64,000 nucleotides of DNA, taken from the NCBI RefSeq assembly GCF_001640805.2, contig NC_066845.1:24706171-24770170 (forward strand). Reading direction: 5' to 3'. The stretch's first letter is position 1. Each line of letters starts with the position of its first letter. The notes below the pieces were generated by a model. The model had not been told where the DNA came from. It searched no databases and saw nothing but the letters and a program-made list of their open reading frames with translations. The position numbers and the translations under genes were made by a program. Source of the stretch: Lates calcarifer. Its lineage: Eukaryota > Chordata > Actinopteri > Centropomidae. Shown here one piece after another: positions 1-63,639 of the stretch.

Positions 1-2146
1 AAACAAGGGAAAGGAATTACTTGTGGAAAAAGTCTTCATGTATACCCCAGCTGCCGTTATCTCCCTGTCAGATCTTAATCCCTGAAATGACTTTGATGCT
101 TGGCTGATCCCAGTAAGCTTAACCTGTTGACAGACACCATGGCAACTCTGCCGCCTGTCACACTGCTGGAGATGAATGCCTGAAGCCTCCTGCATATAAA
201 TGTGGCTCTTTGGAGTCCAGAGATGCTTTAGTGGTTCAGGGAATTGTCTTGGGCCTAAGAAGCTCTCCCCCTCAAACGGTTCCCTCTTAGATAGTCAGAG
301 AAATATACAGAATACACAAGAAATGAAAAGACGTGGGAAGTAAACAGATTAGTAAAGAGAAGAGTAGATAACTAAAATAAAACTGCTATGATTTGGAAGA
401 AGAAATCATTTTTATAATATTTTAATTTGAAAAATAATTTTCTGAGTTAAAAAATCTTTTAAGATTTAATTAAGGAGCATTATAGAAATTAATATAAGCT
501 GTTCGACTGCTTTGATCATTTTAGTGTGTTATAATAATTTAAACTGCTTAGTGAAGATATTCTTTCGTATAAAACTAAAATCCCTGCAGACAGTCACAGC
601 ATAGATACTCATGGGATGTCTGTGCTTATTTATTATGATATCTATAATGTTTCATCTATTTAATTTGATTATTATCAGCATTTATTTTAACCCTAAGTAG
701 TTTTTAAATGTGACGTTTTTCTCCATTTGTTTTTCTTCGGACTGATAAAGTTTCGTTGTTGCTCTGGCCCAGGTCTTTGGATTTAAACACACTCACGATG
801 AAATGTGTGTGTGACAGATTTGAACCCTTCTCGCAGTTGTACCATGTTAAAACTTCTCACTTCCATCCCTGCAGATATCGTAAAACACTGTTGCCTTCGC
901 CCTGTTGATGCAAACACTGAAATTGTCAGCTCTCTAACCTCACACACCCGGGCACTAACACATTCAAGCTCTGCTGCCTGTGTTACCACACACACACACA
1001 CACACACCCATCTAATGACAGCTCCAGCTGTGTGCAAAGTCATTACCAGAAGCCATCATGGTGTGAGGGTCCGCTTACATGCCTAATTAGCCTGCCACAT
1101 TCACTTAATGGCTGTGAGTGTTTTGGGGTGTGTGATGACACATTTGACTGTCACTTTTCTTGTATGTGTTCCTGCGTGTGTGAGTTGTAGTTTGTGGTTC
1201 TATGTTTGCTACTCAACCCCAAAACGGAGGTCAGATTATGAGCATAGTGTTATTTATGTTATGGTATATTTAACCTCCAAAACACAGATGAGAGTTAAGG
1301 AACTGACGACTGAATTTTGACATAAAATAAGGATTTTCGCACTTGATGCTTCACTACTCCAACACCACCTTGAAACTGCAGGCAGCCAACATTTATCATA
1401 AAACAATAAAAGGATAAGGTAGTAAGATTAAGTCAAATTGTTGTAATCATTCCCAAAGGATTGTAGGAAACTTTTTTTGCTTAATAAGAAGCAAAATTCC
1501 CTTGTGTGAAGTGACAATTTTAGTAATGACCAAAAATGTAATTCTTTCTCAAACATTAAAGGACCATAAATTATTCATAAATCATTCAAATCAAAAACAT
1601 AGCACAGCCCAGCATCAGTCAAATGTTTGGTAATTGCTTGTCCAACTAACGTGTGTGATAAAAACTTCAGAAAATTAGAGCAACACTTTGTAAGCTTTGC
1701 AGGTTAAATGCCATAAGTTGGTTTTGGGTTTCCTGTCCCCAAATCCTGGATTAAACACTGAAAAGCTGAGAAAAGATACATAATTCCACTTTTATACCAA
1801 AGCAATGCTTCTGCATGAGATCATTTTTCACAGTTTGACTCCTCCTGCAGTTACTGCTCTTTGGTTTCATGCACATCATTCATGTAACATCAGAAGTGGT
1901 CTCAGATATCTGAGGTTTCAAGGCCAAGAAAACTGTGTCTGTACTGATGAATCAAAGCCAGAGGAGTCATATATAGGTCCAGGTCTGACAAATATAAATG
2001 TGTTATCAGCCTCCATCTGTCTCTTTCTGCGTCTTCGTACTCTCATACTTATGGAGCAAGTACTGTCCCTGACTGTGATATAAGTGTAACATATGGAGAT
2101 GGAGCAATACACTGAGACCATGTTCTATACTTTAAATTTCTTTCAG
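1..2146 (+). other. wdfy3: wdfy3 intron, 3' part (before first exon in window)
   Basis: AT-rich and without an exon that matches the preceding WDFY3 segment. It holds a short CA microsatellite near 987-1007. No other recognisable feature. Confidence 0.7.
987..1007. repeat. (CA)n microsatellite
   Basis: About ten uninterrupted CA units are read directly in the sequence. Confidence 0.95.
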
Positions 2147-52693
<50,547 letters not shown>

Positions 52694-55622
52694 GCTTCAC
52701 CTCCACCTGCCGCCATCAAGAGAAACACCTCCCCTTGAGGACTCCTACCTGAGGAGCATTCCATTCCTCCATCTTGCCTTGTTGTTCCCTCAGCACCTCC
52801 CACATAACCCCAAACTCTCTCTTCCTCAAAACCACCTTTACCCCCTTCGTTTGTACAGTAACCACATGTACTGTAACACACTGACAGACTGTAACAGGAG
52901 GGAATGTCGGCTGTTTCATCATCGTGACGGTAAAACTCAGCAGAGGAGACACGGAAAAGATGTGGATAACAGATTCGAAAGGAAATGAAAAAAACTCAAT
53001 CACCACTTCACCACCTGCACTCGTCACCTGGAGGAAAAAAAAAAAAAAGCAAAACCACGCTCGACGCGGCACGCTTGAGTCAATCACCTGCCATTGTTGC
53101 TCTGAGATCAAGAACAGGAAAAACTGCTTCCTCTTTCACTGCAAGATATAACAAAAACTTGTTTATAGTGTAAATACTTACCATGGCCTTTTTAACTCTA
53201 AGAGGAACAAACGGAACAAAAAATAAGGTCAATGAGAAAAAAAACAAACAGAAACAAAACAAATTGCCTGTAACATAGCGATGTGACTAACCACTCCTGG
53301 CTTTAAAAAAAAAAAGAAGAAAAAAATCGATTGTGTGTAGTCTGCGTCACGAGTCACGGCAAGTTCAGAGGAATAACACGGAGGGGAGGGAGGGATATGA
53401 ATGTCAATATTAATGTCTGTGGGTTGAATTTACTAGTGGGTCTAGTTATGCAAAATTACTTATTTTCTTTATAATTTTTTGTTGTTGTTGTTTACAAAAA
53501 TGTGATTTATTTTGTGAGTGTGCGTTGCCCACAGTGTCAAGCCATCACCATCAGAGAGATTTATTATCAGATCGTCTTTTCCTTTTATTTTTTGCCAAAT
53601 TGTATCAATTATGATGATTTTTTGAAAATAACCTATCATCTATTCTGTCCTTTATATGAATTCCTATTTGGAGAATCTTTGTCGTTGCTGCTTTTTGAAG
53701 ACTGGACACATTATCATTTCAGATTTTATTTTATTTTTTATGTTTTTAAAGAACCATATCACTCATTTATTTTCAAGATTTTTCCTATTTAAACATCATG
53801 GGTTCATCATCTGTGAAATATTATGAATTAGGTAAAAAAACAATGCACGATGCGCACATGTAATATTGCTGCACATTTAATATCCATCATTTCTTTTTCA
53901 TTTAGTTACTGTACAGCGCTGAAGCAGCTTTTTCAATGCACACAGAAAAGGGACTCCTCGTATGAACTATTTTATTTCTATACAGATTTGTCGTTTGCTG
54001 GACTTCACTCTGATCCTGTGGCATTATTAGCAAACGTGGCACTCCATACACTTTATCCTCAGTCCTCGTAGATGTTAAACTGGAGGAGCAGCAGCCAAGC
54101 ACCTTTTTCAAAGAGTTGTTTTCAGTAACAGAGAGAGAGTACGTAGAGATGTAAATAATCATTTGGGCCATGAAATCATGAAATGAATTTACGATGGTGT
54201 AACTGCTGTTTGACCCTTTTAGGCTTTATGTTGCAGCTGTGGTACAGATGCAGGGAATAACTGTAACTCCTGAGCCCAGCAGAGGAGGATACAACTGTAT
54301 TTTCAGGTGACAGTTTACATTGACGTTGTACTACATGCATATCAGCTACTTTTCTTCACACTAATTTGTGCCATGTTTATGCTCCGTAATGTTTCCTAAT
54401 CAGACCAGTCAACTTGGTTTGGATGGCCAGGAACCAATTTAATAGTTTCGTTCTCTTATTTGTAGACTAAAGATTAGTTGATGGAAGGTTTTGGTAAGGT
54501 TAAATTTTAAAAGAAAAAATGGCTTCAATGAGCTTAGAATTGAGGGATTCCTGTGGACGAATCTATGAGGTTTAATTTGTGCCTTATGATTTAGTACGTT
54601 TATCCAGGCTCTTTCACACTGCTTCAGCTTTTATTGTGAGTTTGCCTGGTCATTATCCCTGCTGCTGTGTCACTGTCCACTCTGGAGTTGTCTCATAAAT
54701 TCACATCGGGCACAGACGTGGGCCAAGAGCGGGAAAAAACACAAAGACAAAAAAAGGACGAGGACGGTATCAAAGTAAAGGACATGAAGACGAGACGTTT
54801 CATCATTATAATGTAGTCAGAAAAACAGATGAGGAACTACTAACAACACAAATCATGATGGACACGATGCAGGGATAATGAAACAACAATGACAAAGCAA
54901 ATGCAGATCGATGGCTAAGATCATGTGTTGTCATGTCTTTAAATAGGCCTGTTTGCTCTGGTGCACGTCACAGATAATCTACAGTTTTATTATGTCAAGG
55001 AAAATACTCTGAATCCTTTATCTCACATACCTGGTTTTCACTGGGCTCTTGTGTGACCTCTGCAGTGTTAGTTTGAATTGTGAAAAATGTTTTTATGTAG
55101 TGTCATTTTTGATGTTACCACTAGGAGTCGCCAAAATCCGAAATTTAAAAAGAAAGTAACTTCATGGAAACTAACTACTAAATATGTAATGAGGTTTAAA
55201 AACGACATATAAAATCACACTTTGGCACAAATTAAACATACACGTCTGTCATATTGAAACGTTAATATCAGAGTTAATTATGTGTTTTCTGTTGTTTAAC
55301 GTAACAGTTTACTGCGTGTACATGTTAGTTATTCGTCACCACAAAATACAGTTTTCTCGGATGTCTGCCGCTGCTGGTCTCAGTAGTTAAACGTATAAAG
55401 ACTGAACACGTTTCCTTTGGTTTGTTACTCCCTTCTTCTCGCTTCGTACACGTTCATGTTGTTTTGTTTGTGTTTCTGTGGGCAACAACTGTGCATTCAA
55501 GTGCTGCTTTCTTTCCTTCCTAGAGAGATTTTGTTTTGATTCCCACTAGTCTTCACAGAGTCTCAAACATGTACAAACAAAAAAAGAAAACACTTTTCAG
55601 AAAGTACTTTAATATTCACCCC

Positions 55623-55649
55623 ACACACACACACACACACACACACACA
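55623..55649. repeat. (CA)13 microsatellite
   Basis: Uninterrupted CA run in the predicted 3' UTR. Confidence 0.96.
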
Positions 55650-56240
55650 GATCTCCCCCTCTGACGTTGTACTAATAATATGCACTCTTGTTATTGTCGT
55701 CATTCTTATATCATCCTGCATTTACGTACTGTAATTTAGCGTGCAATCATGCCATCTAGCTGAAAAAGGCCGAGTCGGCTTCTATCAATCAAGAGTTCCT
55801 TTGCACCTTCACGTGTACAAAAAAGAAAAGTCAAGAGGAATCACAGGTTTTTATTGAATGCAGTTTTACGTTGTCATTTTAACAGAAAGGTGCATTTCAC
55901 AGCAGATAAATGAACTGTACAAAGTATTTATGCAATTATAACTGGTTTTAGATTTTTTTAATGATTATTGCGATTTCAGCAAGTTTTGTTACTTGTTGCA
56001 TGTCTATTAACACAGCTGACTTTCTGTGTCAGTGCATTGTACATGTTCCCGGCATTATATTATCTTTTTTTTTGGTTGTTGTTGTTGGGTTTATTATTGT
56101 TTTGGGTTTTTTTTTCGGAGGCATTGTCTGATGAGTTGCCCCCGAGTGACCGAGCGTCAGGTCCGTGTATAGAGCTGCAGATTGTGTCCCCGACTCTGGG
56201 TGGACTTTTGTACTCTTTATGGAAAAAAAGAGGACTAGAT

Positions 56241-56290
56241 GAGAGAAGAAGAAGAAGAAGATAACGATGAGGAAGAAGAAAAAAAAGAGA
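56241..56290. repeat. (GAA)n/GA-rich low complexity
   Basis: gaagaagaagaagaag, then a further gaggaagaagaaaaaa run. Confidence 0.85.
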
Positions 56291-56500
56291 AAATCTTGGA
56301 TTATTTTGGTGGTCTTGTATTAGACTGCATTACTACAGTATCTGGTGTGCAATCTGTGATAGCTGAATGTTCCTTGTATATTTGTGTTCACTACATCCTA
56401 CAAGAGAAAAAACAGTAGAGTAACCCCCCGCCCCCCTTACAGAAACAAAATGTTACAATAATGCAATAGATCTGGTACTTATTCTTTTTAATTTCATTTC

Positions 56501-56506
56501 AATAAA
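56501..56506 (+). terminator. wdfy3: Polyadenylation signal AATAAA of wdfy3
   Basis: aataaataatt, followed ~35-60 nt later by a T-rich stretch (cttttcttttctaattttc). First canonical signal I find after the stop. Confidence 0.6.
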
Positions 56507-56522
56507 TAATTGCTGTTTACCA

Positions 56523-58060
56523 CCAAAGACAGACTCAGTCTTTTCTTTTCTAATTTTCTAAGTTGTAGTTTTTCTTCCAGAGGGAATTTAGATTCACCAA
56601 ACATTGTCCCTGTAAAAAACTTAAGCTCTTAAGTTTTGTACTTTATGAATGAAATCACTTACACTTATCCAAACACCATTTGTTTTAAAACAAAGCTTTC
56701 ACAGGTGAGCAGATATTTTAGGTTCCATTCATCAGAAATAAACCCATACTGATATTTATCAAGTCTGATAATGTGCATTAATAAAACATCAAGTGGCTCC
56801 ACAGTATGGTAATGAACTAGTTTACAATATTAAAGACAAAAAGAATATTATTTTTTTAAACTGCACCAGTAAGACTGAGGAAATCTAAATGAAAATCCAG
56901 TTGAGTTTAACATTTCATCTTCTCATTTTAGAAAAAGGTTTGAAGAAGATTGAGTTGAGGTGGTTAAACATGAGGCTCGGGGGACAGGAAATGTGTGTGA
57001 TGTTAGTTTGCGTCCCCACAAATATAGTACTGCTGTGTGTGTCTAAGCTGGGTCATTATTACTGGTCGTTGCTCACCGCAGCACGAAGCAGAGCTGGTCA
57101 ACCAAGTATGGAGTGACTGGAGAGAGAGAGAGAGAGAGAGAGGGGCTGTCTCCACCGCAGCAGCAGACCTGCATAAAGTTTGACAAAGAAACACAGACTG
57201 AGACCGGAAGTTTTGTGGCTTGTCCTTCAAAATAAACCTCTCCTGATTGAAAAGAGAAGAAACAGCTTTGTCTTTAGAGGAATATTTCTGTGTTATCACC
57301 AAAGGTTACACAGGTACCACAGATGCTTCCTGTGTGCAGTTTTGAGGGTTAATTATGAAACTTGGAGAGACCTCCCACTTCCCCCTCAACGAAATTTTAG
57401 AGGAAGATTATGTAATTTTTTACTCAACTACACTAACGTCTAACAGTTTAAGCTTTTAGAGGCAAAAGAAATAATGTCATAACATAATCTGTACATTTGT
57501 TTTATCGAGTATTCAGATATTTTACTTCCTGTAAGTACAATTAATTATTATTAAAAATGTTTACGCAAATAAAAGTACATGAGAAAAATGAAGTATTAAA
57601 AGTAGGAGTGCTGTTATGCCCCTGTGGTTATTATATTTTTAAATGTTAACTTACAGGTTTATGCATTCATGTGAAAACAGCATTTTATTGTTGTAGCTGG
57701 TCAAGCTGGAGTTAATTTAAACCACATCATATACTGCTGGGAAGTTTAATCTGCAGCAGTGTGTTATGTTTTATTATCTGAGCATATTTTCCTTAAAAAA
57801 ACAAATCAGCAAGTAATAACTAAAGCTGTCTGATAAATGCAGTGGAGTAAAAAGTATAATATTTACCCTGATATGTGACTCAGAATCCTACAGTTGAGTA
57901 AATGTACTTTATAATTAATTAATTGATTAGTAAATTGCTAGAAAATTATAAATAAATAAAAAATAATCGTTTGTTGCAGCCACACAACTCAACATTGAAA
58001 AAAAGAAAACGAGTACATGGGGAAAAGCAAGGTACTCCTGAGTAAGGCTTTTACTGTGAA
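56523..58060. other. Intergenic region wdfy3-cds1
   Basis: About 1.5 kb. A (GA)n run at 57117-57142, and a fragment at 57880-57980 with attaattaattgattag and gttgcagcc that may be repeat family A. No coding sequence supported on either strand. Confidence 0.6.
57117..57142. repeat. (GA)n microsatellite
   Basis: About twelve GA units. Confidence 0.93.
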
Positions 58061-58389
58061 AGTCTCCACCGGAAGCTGTCGGTCGTTATTTAATGGCGCT
58101 TGGCGGTAGGAGGGAGCAGAGACTGCGGTGATAAACAAATACACGCAGTGGAGTCGTTAGTACCTTGTGGAGCTGTGTGGCAGCGGTTTGGCAGCACCGG
58201 CTGACTCTCGGGGAAGCTGACCTCCTTCACGGGCCGAGCTTTGAAGCCAAAACCGGGTTAAAAATCCAGGACTTTATCTGAGAAAAACCCAGGATTTTAT
58301 CCCTCGTCTCTCTCCCTCCCTCCCTCCTTCCTTCACCCGGAGTCGGCTTATGTGACACATTAACGTCCCGGCGGCGAAACGAGCGAAAC
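58060..58389 (+). promoter_or_regulatory. cds1: cds1 promoter / 5' UTR, CpG-rich
   Basis: CpG density rises sharply from ~58060 and stays high to ~58760. An ETS-type CCGGAAG lies at 58069-58075 and there is no clear TATA box, as in housekeeping promoters. Transcription start not determinable from sequence. Confidence 0.5.
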
Positions 58390-58458
58390 ATGACGGAGCT
58401 GAGGAAGCGAGGCGGAGGCGGAGGAGACCCTGACAGCACCGAGAATATCAGCGACAAG
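58390..58458 (+). CDS. cds1: cds1 exon 1, CDP-diacylglycerol synthase 1 (phosphatidate cytidylyltransferase), N-terminus
   Basis: The enzyme converts phosphatidate and CTP to CDP-diacylglycerol in the ER membrane, feeding phosphoinositide and phosphatidylglycerol synthesis. Only the first 23 codons are here: M-T-E-L-R-K-R, a Gly run, then DPDSTENISDK. The start matches vertebrate CDS proteins (CDS2 begins MTELRQR, CDS1 MLELRHR), and ENISDK sits where CDS1 has ESTSDK just before its first intron. The ATG has A at -3; donor GACAAG-gtaaag, phase 0. Mammalian WDFY3 lies beside CDS1, which supports the call. The catalytic and membrane parts lie beyond the window. cds2 cannot be excluded from 23 residues alone. 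Confidence 0.72.
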
Positions 58459-59325
58459 GTAAAGTGGACCGTAACGGGTAAAAAGACGCCGGATTCCCGG
58501 TGAGACCTCGCCCCTCAAAACAAGTTAGGCAGGTTGTTGTCAGACGTTGGCCAGACTGGCCAAGCTAGCTGGGTTGCCAGGTTAGCAGGGGGAGCTACAT
58601 AAGCTAATGAGTTAGCCGCTGGCTCCCGTTAATCCCGCAACAACCGCCACACAGTCACGGAAACTGCTCGGTGTTAGGAAATAACGACTTGTTTTCCCGA
58701 CGTTCACGTCCTCATCACGGCTGTAGATGTCACCGCGTTTTCACGCTGTCATCGTGAAACACACACAGTAATGTCATGCTCCTGCTGGCTCATTCAGAGC
58801 CGCACTCAGCTTTAAAGTTGGGTTTGTGTGGCTGAGCAGGTGTAAATAAACAGGTGGAAGGTGTGGAAGGCCTCTTGGCTTGTAGTGAAAGACATTACAG
58901 GAGGTTAAAATATAGAGTCCAAGTCATTTCCAGGGCAGTTTAAACAGCTTTAATTGCCTTTAATTGGCTGTATTTGTGCCTCTTTTCCCATTGATTCGCA
59001 TCATTCTTTTAAATAATCTTATAATTAAACACTTAACTCTCTTCAGAACTTCTGTTTTAACAGAAATTATTAAAACACTTTACCATACAGCGAGTTAGAG
59101 AGCAATTGAGGATCTGAAGCAAATATTTAAAATGTAAATTTTGTTTGCGTATTAAGATTAAAACAATCCAGTTTCTGGTAAAACTAGAACATGTGAACTT
59201 GTGACAGCGATGTACTTGAAAATAATGATGTTTACTATTAAAATAATTAAGCATCAATAGCCCTGATTGATCGTGACCTTTAGTTCTTGACCTTGGAAAC
59301 AGCTGGGCCACTTAATCAAACCAAG

Positions 59326-59525
59326 TCAGGTTTATTTTAAATTTGCCTCACAGGGATTTACAGTCTGTACACTGCAGGACAGGCTTTATCTGTAGACTCT
59401 CAGTTCAGATAAAGAGAAACTCCACAAATCACATGTAAGTGGTGATAAAATGAGGAGAGGCCTCAGCGAGACGAACAGAGAGTGATCTGTCTTTGAGGAC
59501 TGGACATGGAACTGTATTTATCCTG
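59326..59525 (+). repeat. Dispersed fish repeat, diverged
   Basis: caggtttattttaaatttgcc, 'gagaaactccacaaatcaca', 'gaggagaggcctcagcgaga' and gaggactggacatgg follow the order of a repeat I recall from other teleosts. Confidence 0.4.
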
Positions 59526-61158
59526 AGCATTTTCATTGCTCTGTTCATCTGAGTTGCGGTCGACCGTTTGTTCTTAACTACTGAGCAAATAATTTTGATG
59601 GTTGATTTATCATCAGTGGCCAAACATTTGCAGGACCCAGAGTTTTAACTGTGAGCATTGCTGATTTTCTGTCATTTATCAGTGTAAATTGACTTTCTTT
59701 GAGTTTAGCTTTAGTTTGTACACAAACGTGTATTTAGAGAGGTTTCCTTTGTTTACTTGTGATGGGCCTTTTTTGTTTTTTGGCAGTTAGAAAACAGGGT
59801 GACACATCTGTCATTTAAATGAACAGATCAGATTAGTTTTAGCAGCGAACAATGAGGGAACAATGAGTCTAATAACTGAGGAAATGATGAACTGATTGCT
59901 ATTCATTAGCTGCAGCCATTCACGTTAATGGACCACCCAGAGTCCCAGCGTAAATTATATCTCCTCATGATAAAAGTGGATGTGTTGTTTGTGTCTCTAC
60001 TCTCTCTCCATGCATACAGGGATCATTGAGCAATCCCACTCGGCCCACTGATTAACTGGCCTCACAGAGGAAAGAGCTCGCTCGCCACTGCTCTGCATAA
60101 TGTTTCTGAAACTGAGCCAAGGAGCTCGAAATGTCCCAGAAACACAGCACAGAGCCCGTAGATCATACGTGTGCTGTCGTACGCCTGCTTAACACAAGGT
60201 CACCTCTTTGGGAAGTGTGCCGCCACAGTAACCGAAATTTCCATATGACCTTGGTAGATAGAGTATTTAAGTTTCTGAACCTTCACTGTATTCAGATTTG
60301 ATAATTATATAAGTGATTAAGGAAGTTAAAACACCTACAATCACTGGTTCCATCTTCTTGAATGTGAGAGTTTTCTTCTTGTCTCTGTTTATTTCTGTCA
60401 AACTCAGTATATTTGGGTTTTGGACTGTTAGTTGAACAAAACTTGACTCTGACAACTTGTGGTGGCCATTTTATAGACAAATGATTGAAGAATTGATAAT
60501 AAGCGTTGTTATTCGTGGCAGCCCATCGTCTCCACCATCACTCCCCTCCAACTCTCCATTGGTGTGGATACAACATGCAAAACCTTTACTTTTTTATATT
60601 TGTTTGGAGTTTGTGTCTGTAAAAATAAGATGCACTTCCATGCATCCGTATCATGCATCAGTTGAGATAATGAAATCATCTGTTGGTGTAAATCCTGTCA
60701 TCCAGGTTCTGACTGCTGCTGTTGAAGTTTGATTCTCTCTGGAGCCACTTGTGCTAAAAACAGATTCACTTGTGCAATTCAGTCACATGTTATTTACATC
60801 TATATGTATTTATTCTCTGGTTGCCATTGACAGGCTGTGTGTTTACAGCTTGGTCATTTTGGCAGAGCCACATCTGACGTCTCACTGCTGTCCCAACTTG
60901 TTTGTCGTTGTCTCCTTCACGGTCCATTTTCTGGACTGAGATATGTGAGAAGCATGACTTGCCAAATTCAAACAGGGATTCAGTGAAGGGTGAACCCTGC
61001 TGGAAACCCTTGTGTATGTTTTTAGAAGAATCCACCGACTTTGTCGCCTGAATTGTCAGAAGGATGTAAGCTTCACAGACAAAAGGCTTTATGACACTTA
61101 AATTATGTGTTCATGTTGCTGTGTTTGTCTTAAAAAGGCTCAAGTCTGTGTTCCCTTC

Positions 61159-61645
61159 AGGGCTGCCCCCTAAAACTTGTTAACTTGACACATCCGTCGA
61201 GAAGACCCCCGAGTCGACTCACAAAATGTCAGTTGACTCATTACACTTTTTTTAGCTGCCTCTCAGTATACAGAGCAATGCAGCTGCAACGGAGCGTCAG
61301 GCTGTAAACTGCACAACAGAGTCTTGTCTTAAAATGACAGAACCATAAAAATAACTGTGGTGGAAGTAGAGACTGGAAATGAAGGGCAGAGCGACACCGG
61401 ACAGGGTGAGGTGCCACTCGTTTCTCTTGGCCGCTCTGATACTCTGGCAGCCCGGCAGGAGAGACGCTTAATGGTGCAGTAGGATTTCACGACTGAGATT
61501 TGACCAAGACGGCAACTTTTATTCTCTTTGACTGTGTGGAGATGTGATGTTTTCAGTGATGGGTTTTCTAAATGCCAGAAAGTCTGTACAGAAAAAAGCG
61601 AATAAATAATCGAACAGCCAATTTCAGTCCGTCAGGTACAACCCT
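61159..61645 (+). mobile_element. Possible hAT-like non-autonomous element remnant
   Basis: Left end agggctgccccctaaaac with gagtcgactcac and gttgactcatta motifs, right end tacaaccct (reverse complement agggttgta). Resembles the gtcgac-rich 'gggctgccccctaatagtcgac' fish element. Ends approximate; interior has no ORF. Confidence 0.4.
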
Positions 61646-61856
61646 ACTTCCTTCTCAGTTTTTCATTTAAATCTCAAAGTGAAAATGCTTCATAAGGCTC
61701 TAAATGATTAATCTGCACTATACATATTTAGGCGTCCATCCGTCTGTCCTGTTCTCGTGAACGTGATCTGTCAGGAACGCCTCGAGAGAATTTCTTCAGA
61801 TTCGGCACAAACCATTTGCATTTTCAAGGATGAACTGATTAGAATTTAGTGGTCAC

Positions 61857-61878
61857 AGGTCAAAGGTCACTGTGACCT
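61857..61878 (+). promoter_or_regulatory. Overlapping DR1 and perfect IR3 (ERE-type) nuclear-receptor motif
   Basis: AGGTCA-A-AGGTCA (61857-61869) shares its second half site with AGGTCA-ctg-TGACCT (61864-61878). DR1 is the PPAR/RXR/HNF4 type; the IR3 palindrome equals the estrogen response element consensus. Part of the repeat; function unknown. Confidence 0.5.
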
Positions 61879-61958
61879 CACAAAACACGGTGTGTGTGTT
61901 GGCCATAAATCAAGAATTAATACGGTCGTTATGACAAAATTTAACACAGATGTATAAT

Positions 61959-61971
61959 AGGTCAAAGGTCA
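61959..61971 (+). promoter_or_regulatory. Second DR1 motif in the same repeat
   Basis: AGGTCA-A-AGGTCA repeated 102 bp downstream of the first. Confidence 0.4.
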
Positions 61972-62439
61972 GCTTCACTGTGACATCCTTTCTGGACGTT
62001 GTTCATATTTCCTGCAGCTTGACTGGATGTGGGAGGTGACCAAGCATGAGACTAGTTTTACTGTGATTCAGATTAGAAGGAACAAACTGTAGGCGTGATC
62101 CATCCCAAGAAACCAAGAGAACAATGTTGGGCAACATGTAACTAGATGTGTACTGCTGTCCACCCACAGTGTTGGAATCGACCACGCTGCCCTGTGTCTT
62201 CTGAAAGCATTAAAGATCTGCAGAGAGTCAGAGAGTGAGAAATAAGCCCATCAGCCCAAAATACTGCAAATAAAAACTCAACTAGTTTGTGTTTTTAATA
62301 AGAAGCAGAGCTGTTTTGAGAGGAATGAGTCAGACCTATCTGTGTCTTATTTTGGAGGTTAAAAGATCACTTTGTTGTGTCACACACCCTGAAGCAACAC
62401 CCACATGAGACTGTAGCATATTGTCTGTAAAGAAAACTA

Positions 62440-62640
62440 AGTGTAGGGCTGCAACAGATTCATCTGATAATGTGCTTATTCTAGAAAATGTCAGTAAATG
62501 TGTAAGTTGATGTTTTTAAATGTCTTGTTTTGCCTGACCAACAGTCCAAAACCTGAAACTACTTTACAACAATAATAAACAGAGAAAAGCAGAAAATGTT
62601 CACAGAGGAGAAGCCACAAAAATTCAGCTCTTAAGTAGGT
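62440..62640 (+). repeat. Dispersed repeat family A
   Basis: tagggctgcaacagattcat, 'aaatgtcttgttttgcctga' with ccaacagtccaaaacc, then agaaaatgttcaca. Best-preserved copy in the window; directly comparable to 26921-27035. Confidence 0.7.
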
Positions 62641-63639
62641 GTTTTATTAAGTGCCACACACTTACACAGACTCACAGATATATATATTCAGCCCTCCCTG
62701 TGTGTTATCTCCAAGGCCAATATGTACTTTGAGTAATTAGTCAGCCATACATGCATACCCAGCGGTGTGTGCTTGATTCACATATTGACTCTTCACGCTG
62801 CTGCTCTCCTGCTCGTGCCGCTGACACTGTTGCCGGGACAGTTAGCGGCGGCTCAAGACTCCACATGACAGTTGACCTTGGTGGGCTGTCTGCTGGCCGG
62901 CTGGTCGGAACTGAAGCCTCCAGCAGCAGCACCAGTAGCGGCGGCGGTGGCGGCAGCAGCAGGCAGTTTAACGCTCTGATAGTCACAGCTTCGCTCTGCA
63001 CAGGCCTAGATAGAAATGTCTTTGGACGGCTCTGCATTCAGATAACCTCGTTTATTTGTGTTTCCAACCTCGAGCTCAGCGAAGTTTTAAAAAAAAGGAT
63101 GGTGTAGATTTGAAGGGTTTTGTTAGTAGGGTTCAAAGGACAATCTATCAGCTCGATTCTTCATGTCCCACCTAAAACTATGAGCAGTGATGATCCCTGA
63201 CTTTAAATGAAGCATCAGGACAGAACATCTTCAGTTTCAGCTGTGCTTTGTGATTAATCTTATTACTAAATTACTCAGCCTGACATCATGTTAGTGTGAG
63301 CTGTTTCCTGTTTTGGAGTGTGCGTTAAACAGTATCTTGAATCACTACAGAAGATGCTGTAAAGTAAAGTAAAGTTTTGATTGGTGATATACATCAACCC
63401 TTTTAATCGGATCTTACCCAGGCTTGTCACCATTTTCTGGTCATTTTTCCTCCTCCCTTCTTCTAGACACAGGAAGATGACCTCCTTGTTTTTAATACGG
63501 ATAAACTCCTGACTGCCTCTGTTGTTTTTCCACACTGGAAAACAGCTGTCAATGAACACAACACCAGACTTTTTTGGGTGGCTGTTAAAACAGATTTGGT
63601 GAAGCTTTAGATGTCTATAACCAGGGTTATTTAATGCTA

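Larger units (their letters stand above)
52694..56522 (+). other. wdfy3: wdfy3 3' UTR (predicted)
   Basis: About 3.8 kb of non-coding sequence between the stop codon and the first good polyadenylation signal. A/T-rich with several ATTTA-like strings, a CA microsatellite (55623) and GAA-rich sequence (56241-56290). No second gene recognised; extent inferred from the signal. Confidence 0.65.
61728..61990 (+). repeat. Dispersed teleost repeat carrying nuclear-receptor half sites
   Basis: Opens 'ggcgtccatccgtctgtcct' then gttctcgtgaacg; continues 'gaacgcctcgagagaatttc', 'gatgaactgattagaattta', 'gtgacctcacaaaacacg' and ttggccataaatcaagaatt. I recognise this as a very common percomorph interspersed repeat. 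Confidence 0.7.

Noticed and set aside
62751..63107. 118-residue + and 98-residue - open frames
   Set aside because: Both run through a GC-rich low-complexity block in an intron; neither resembles a known protein or CDS1 exon 2.
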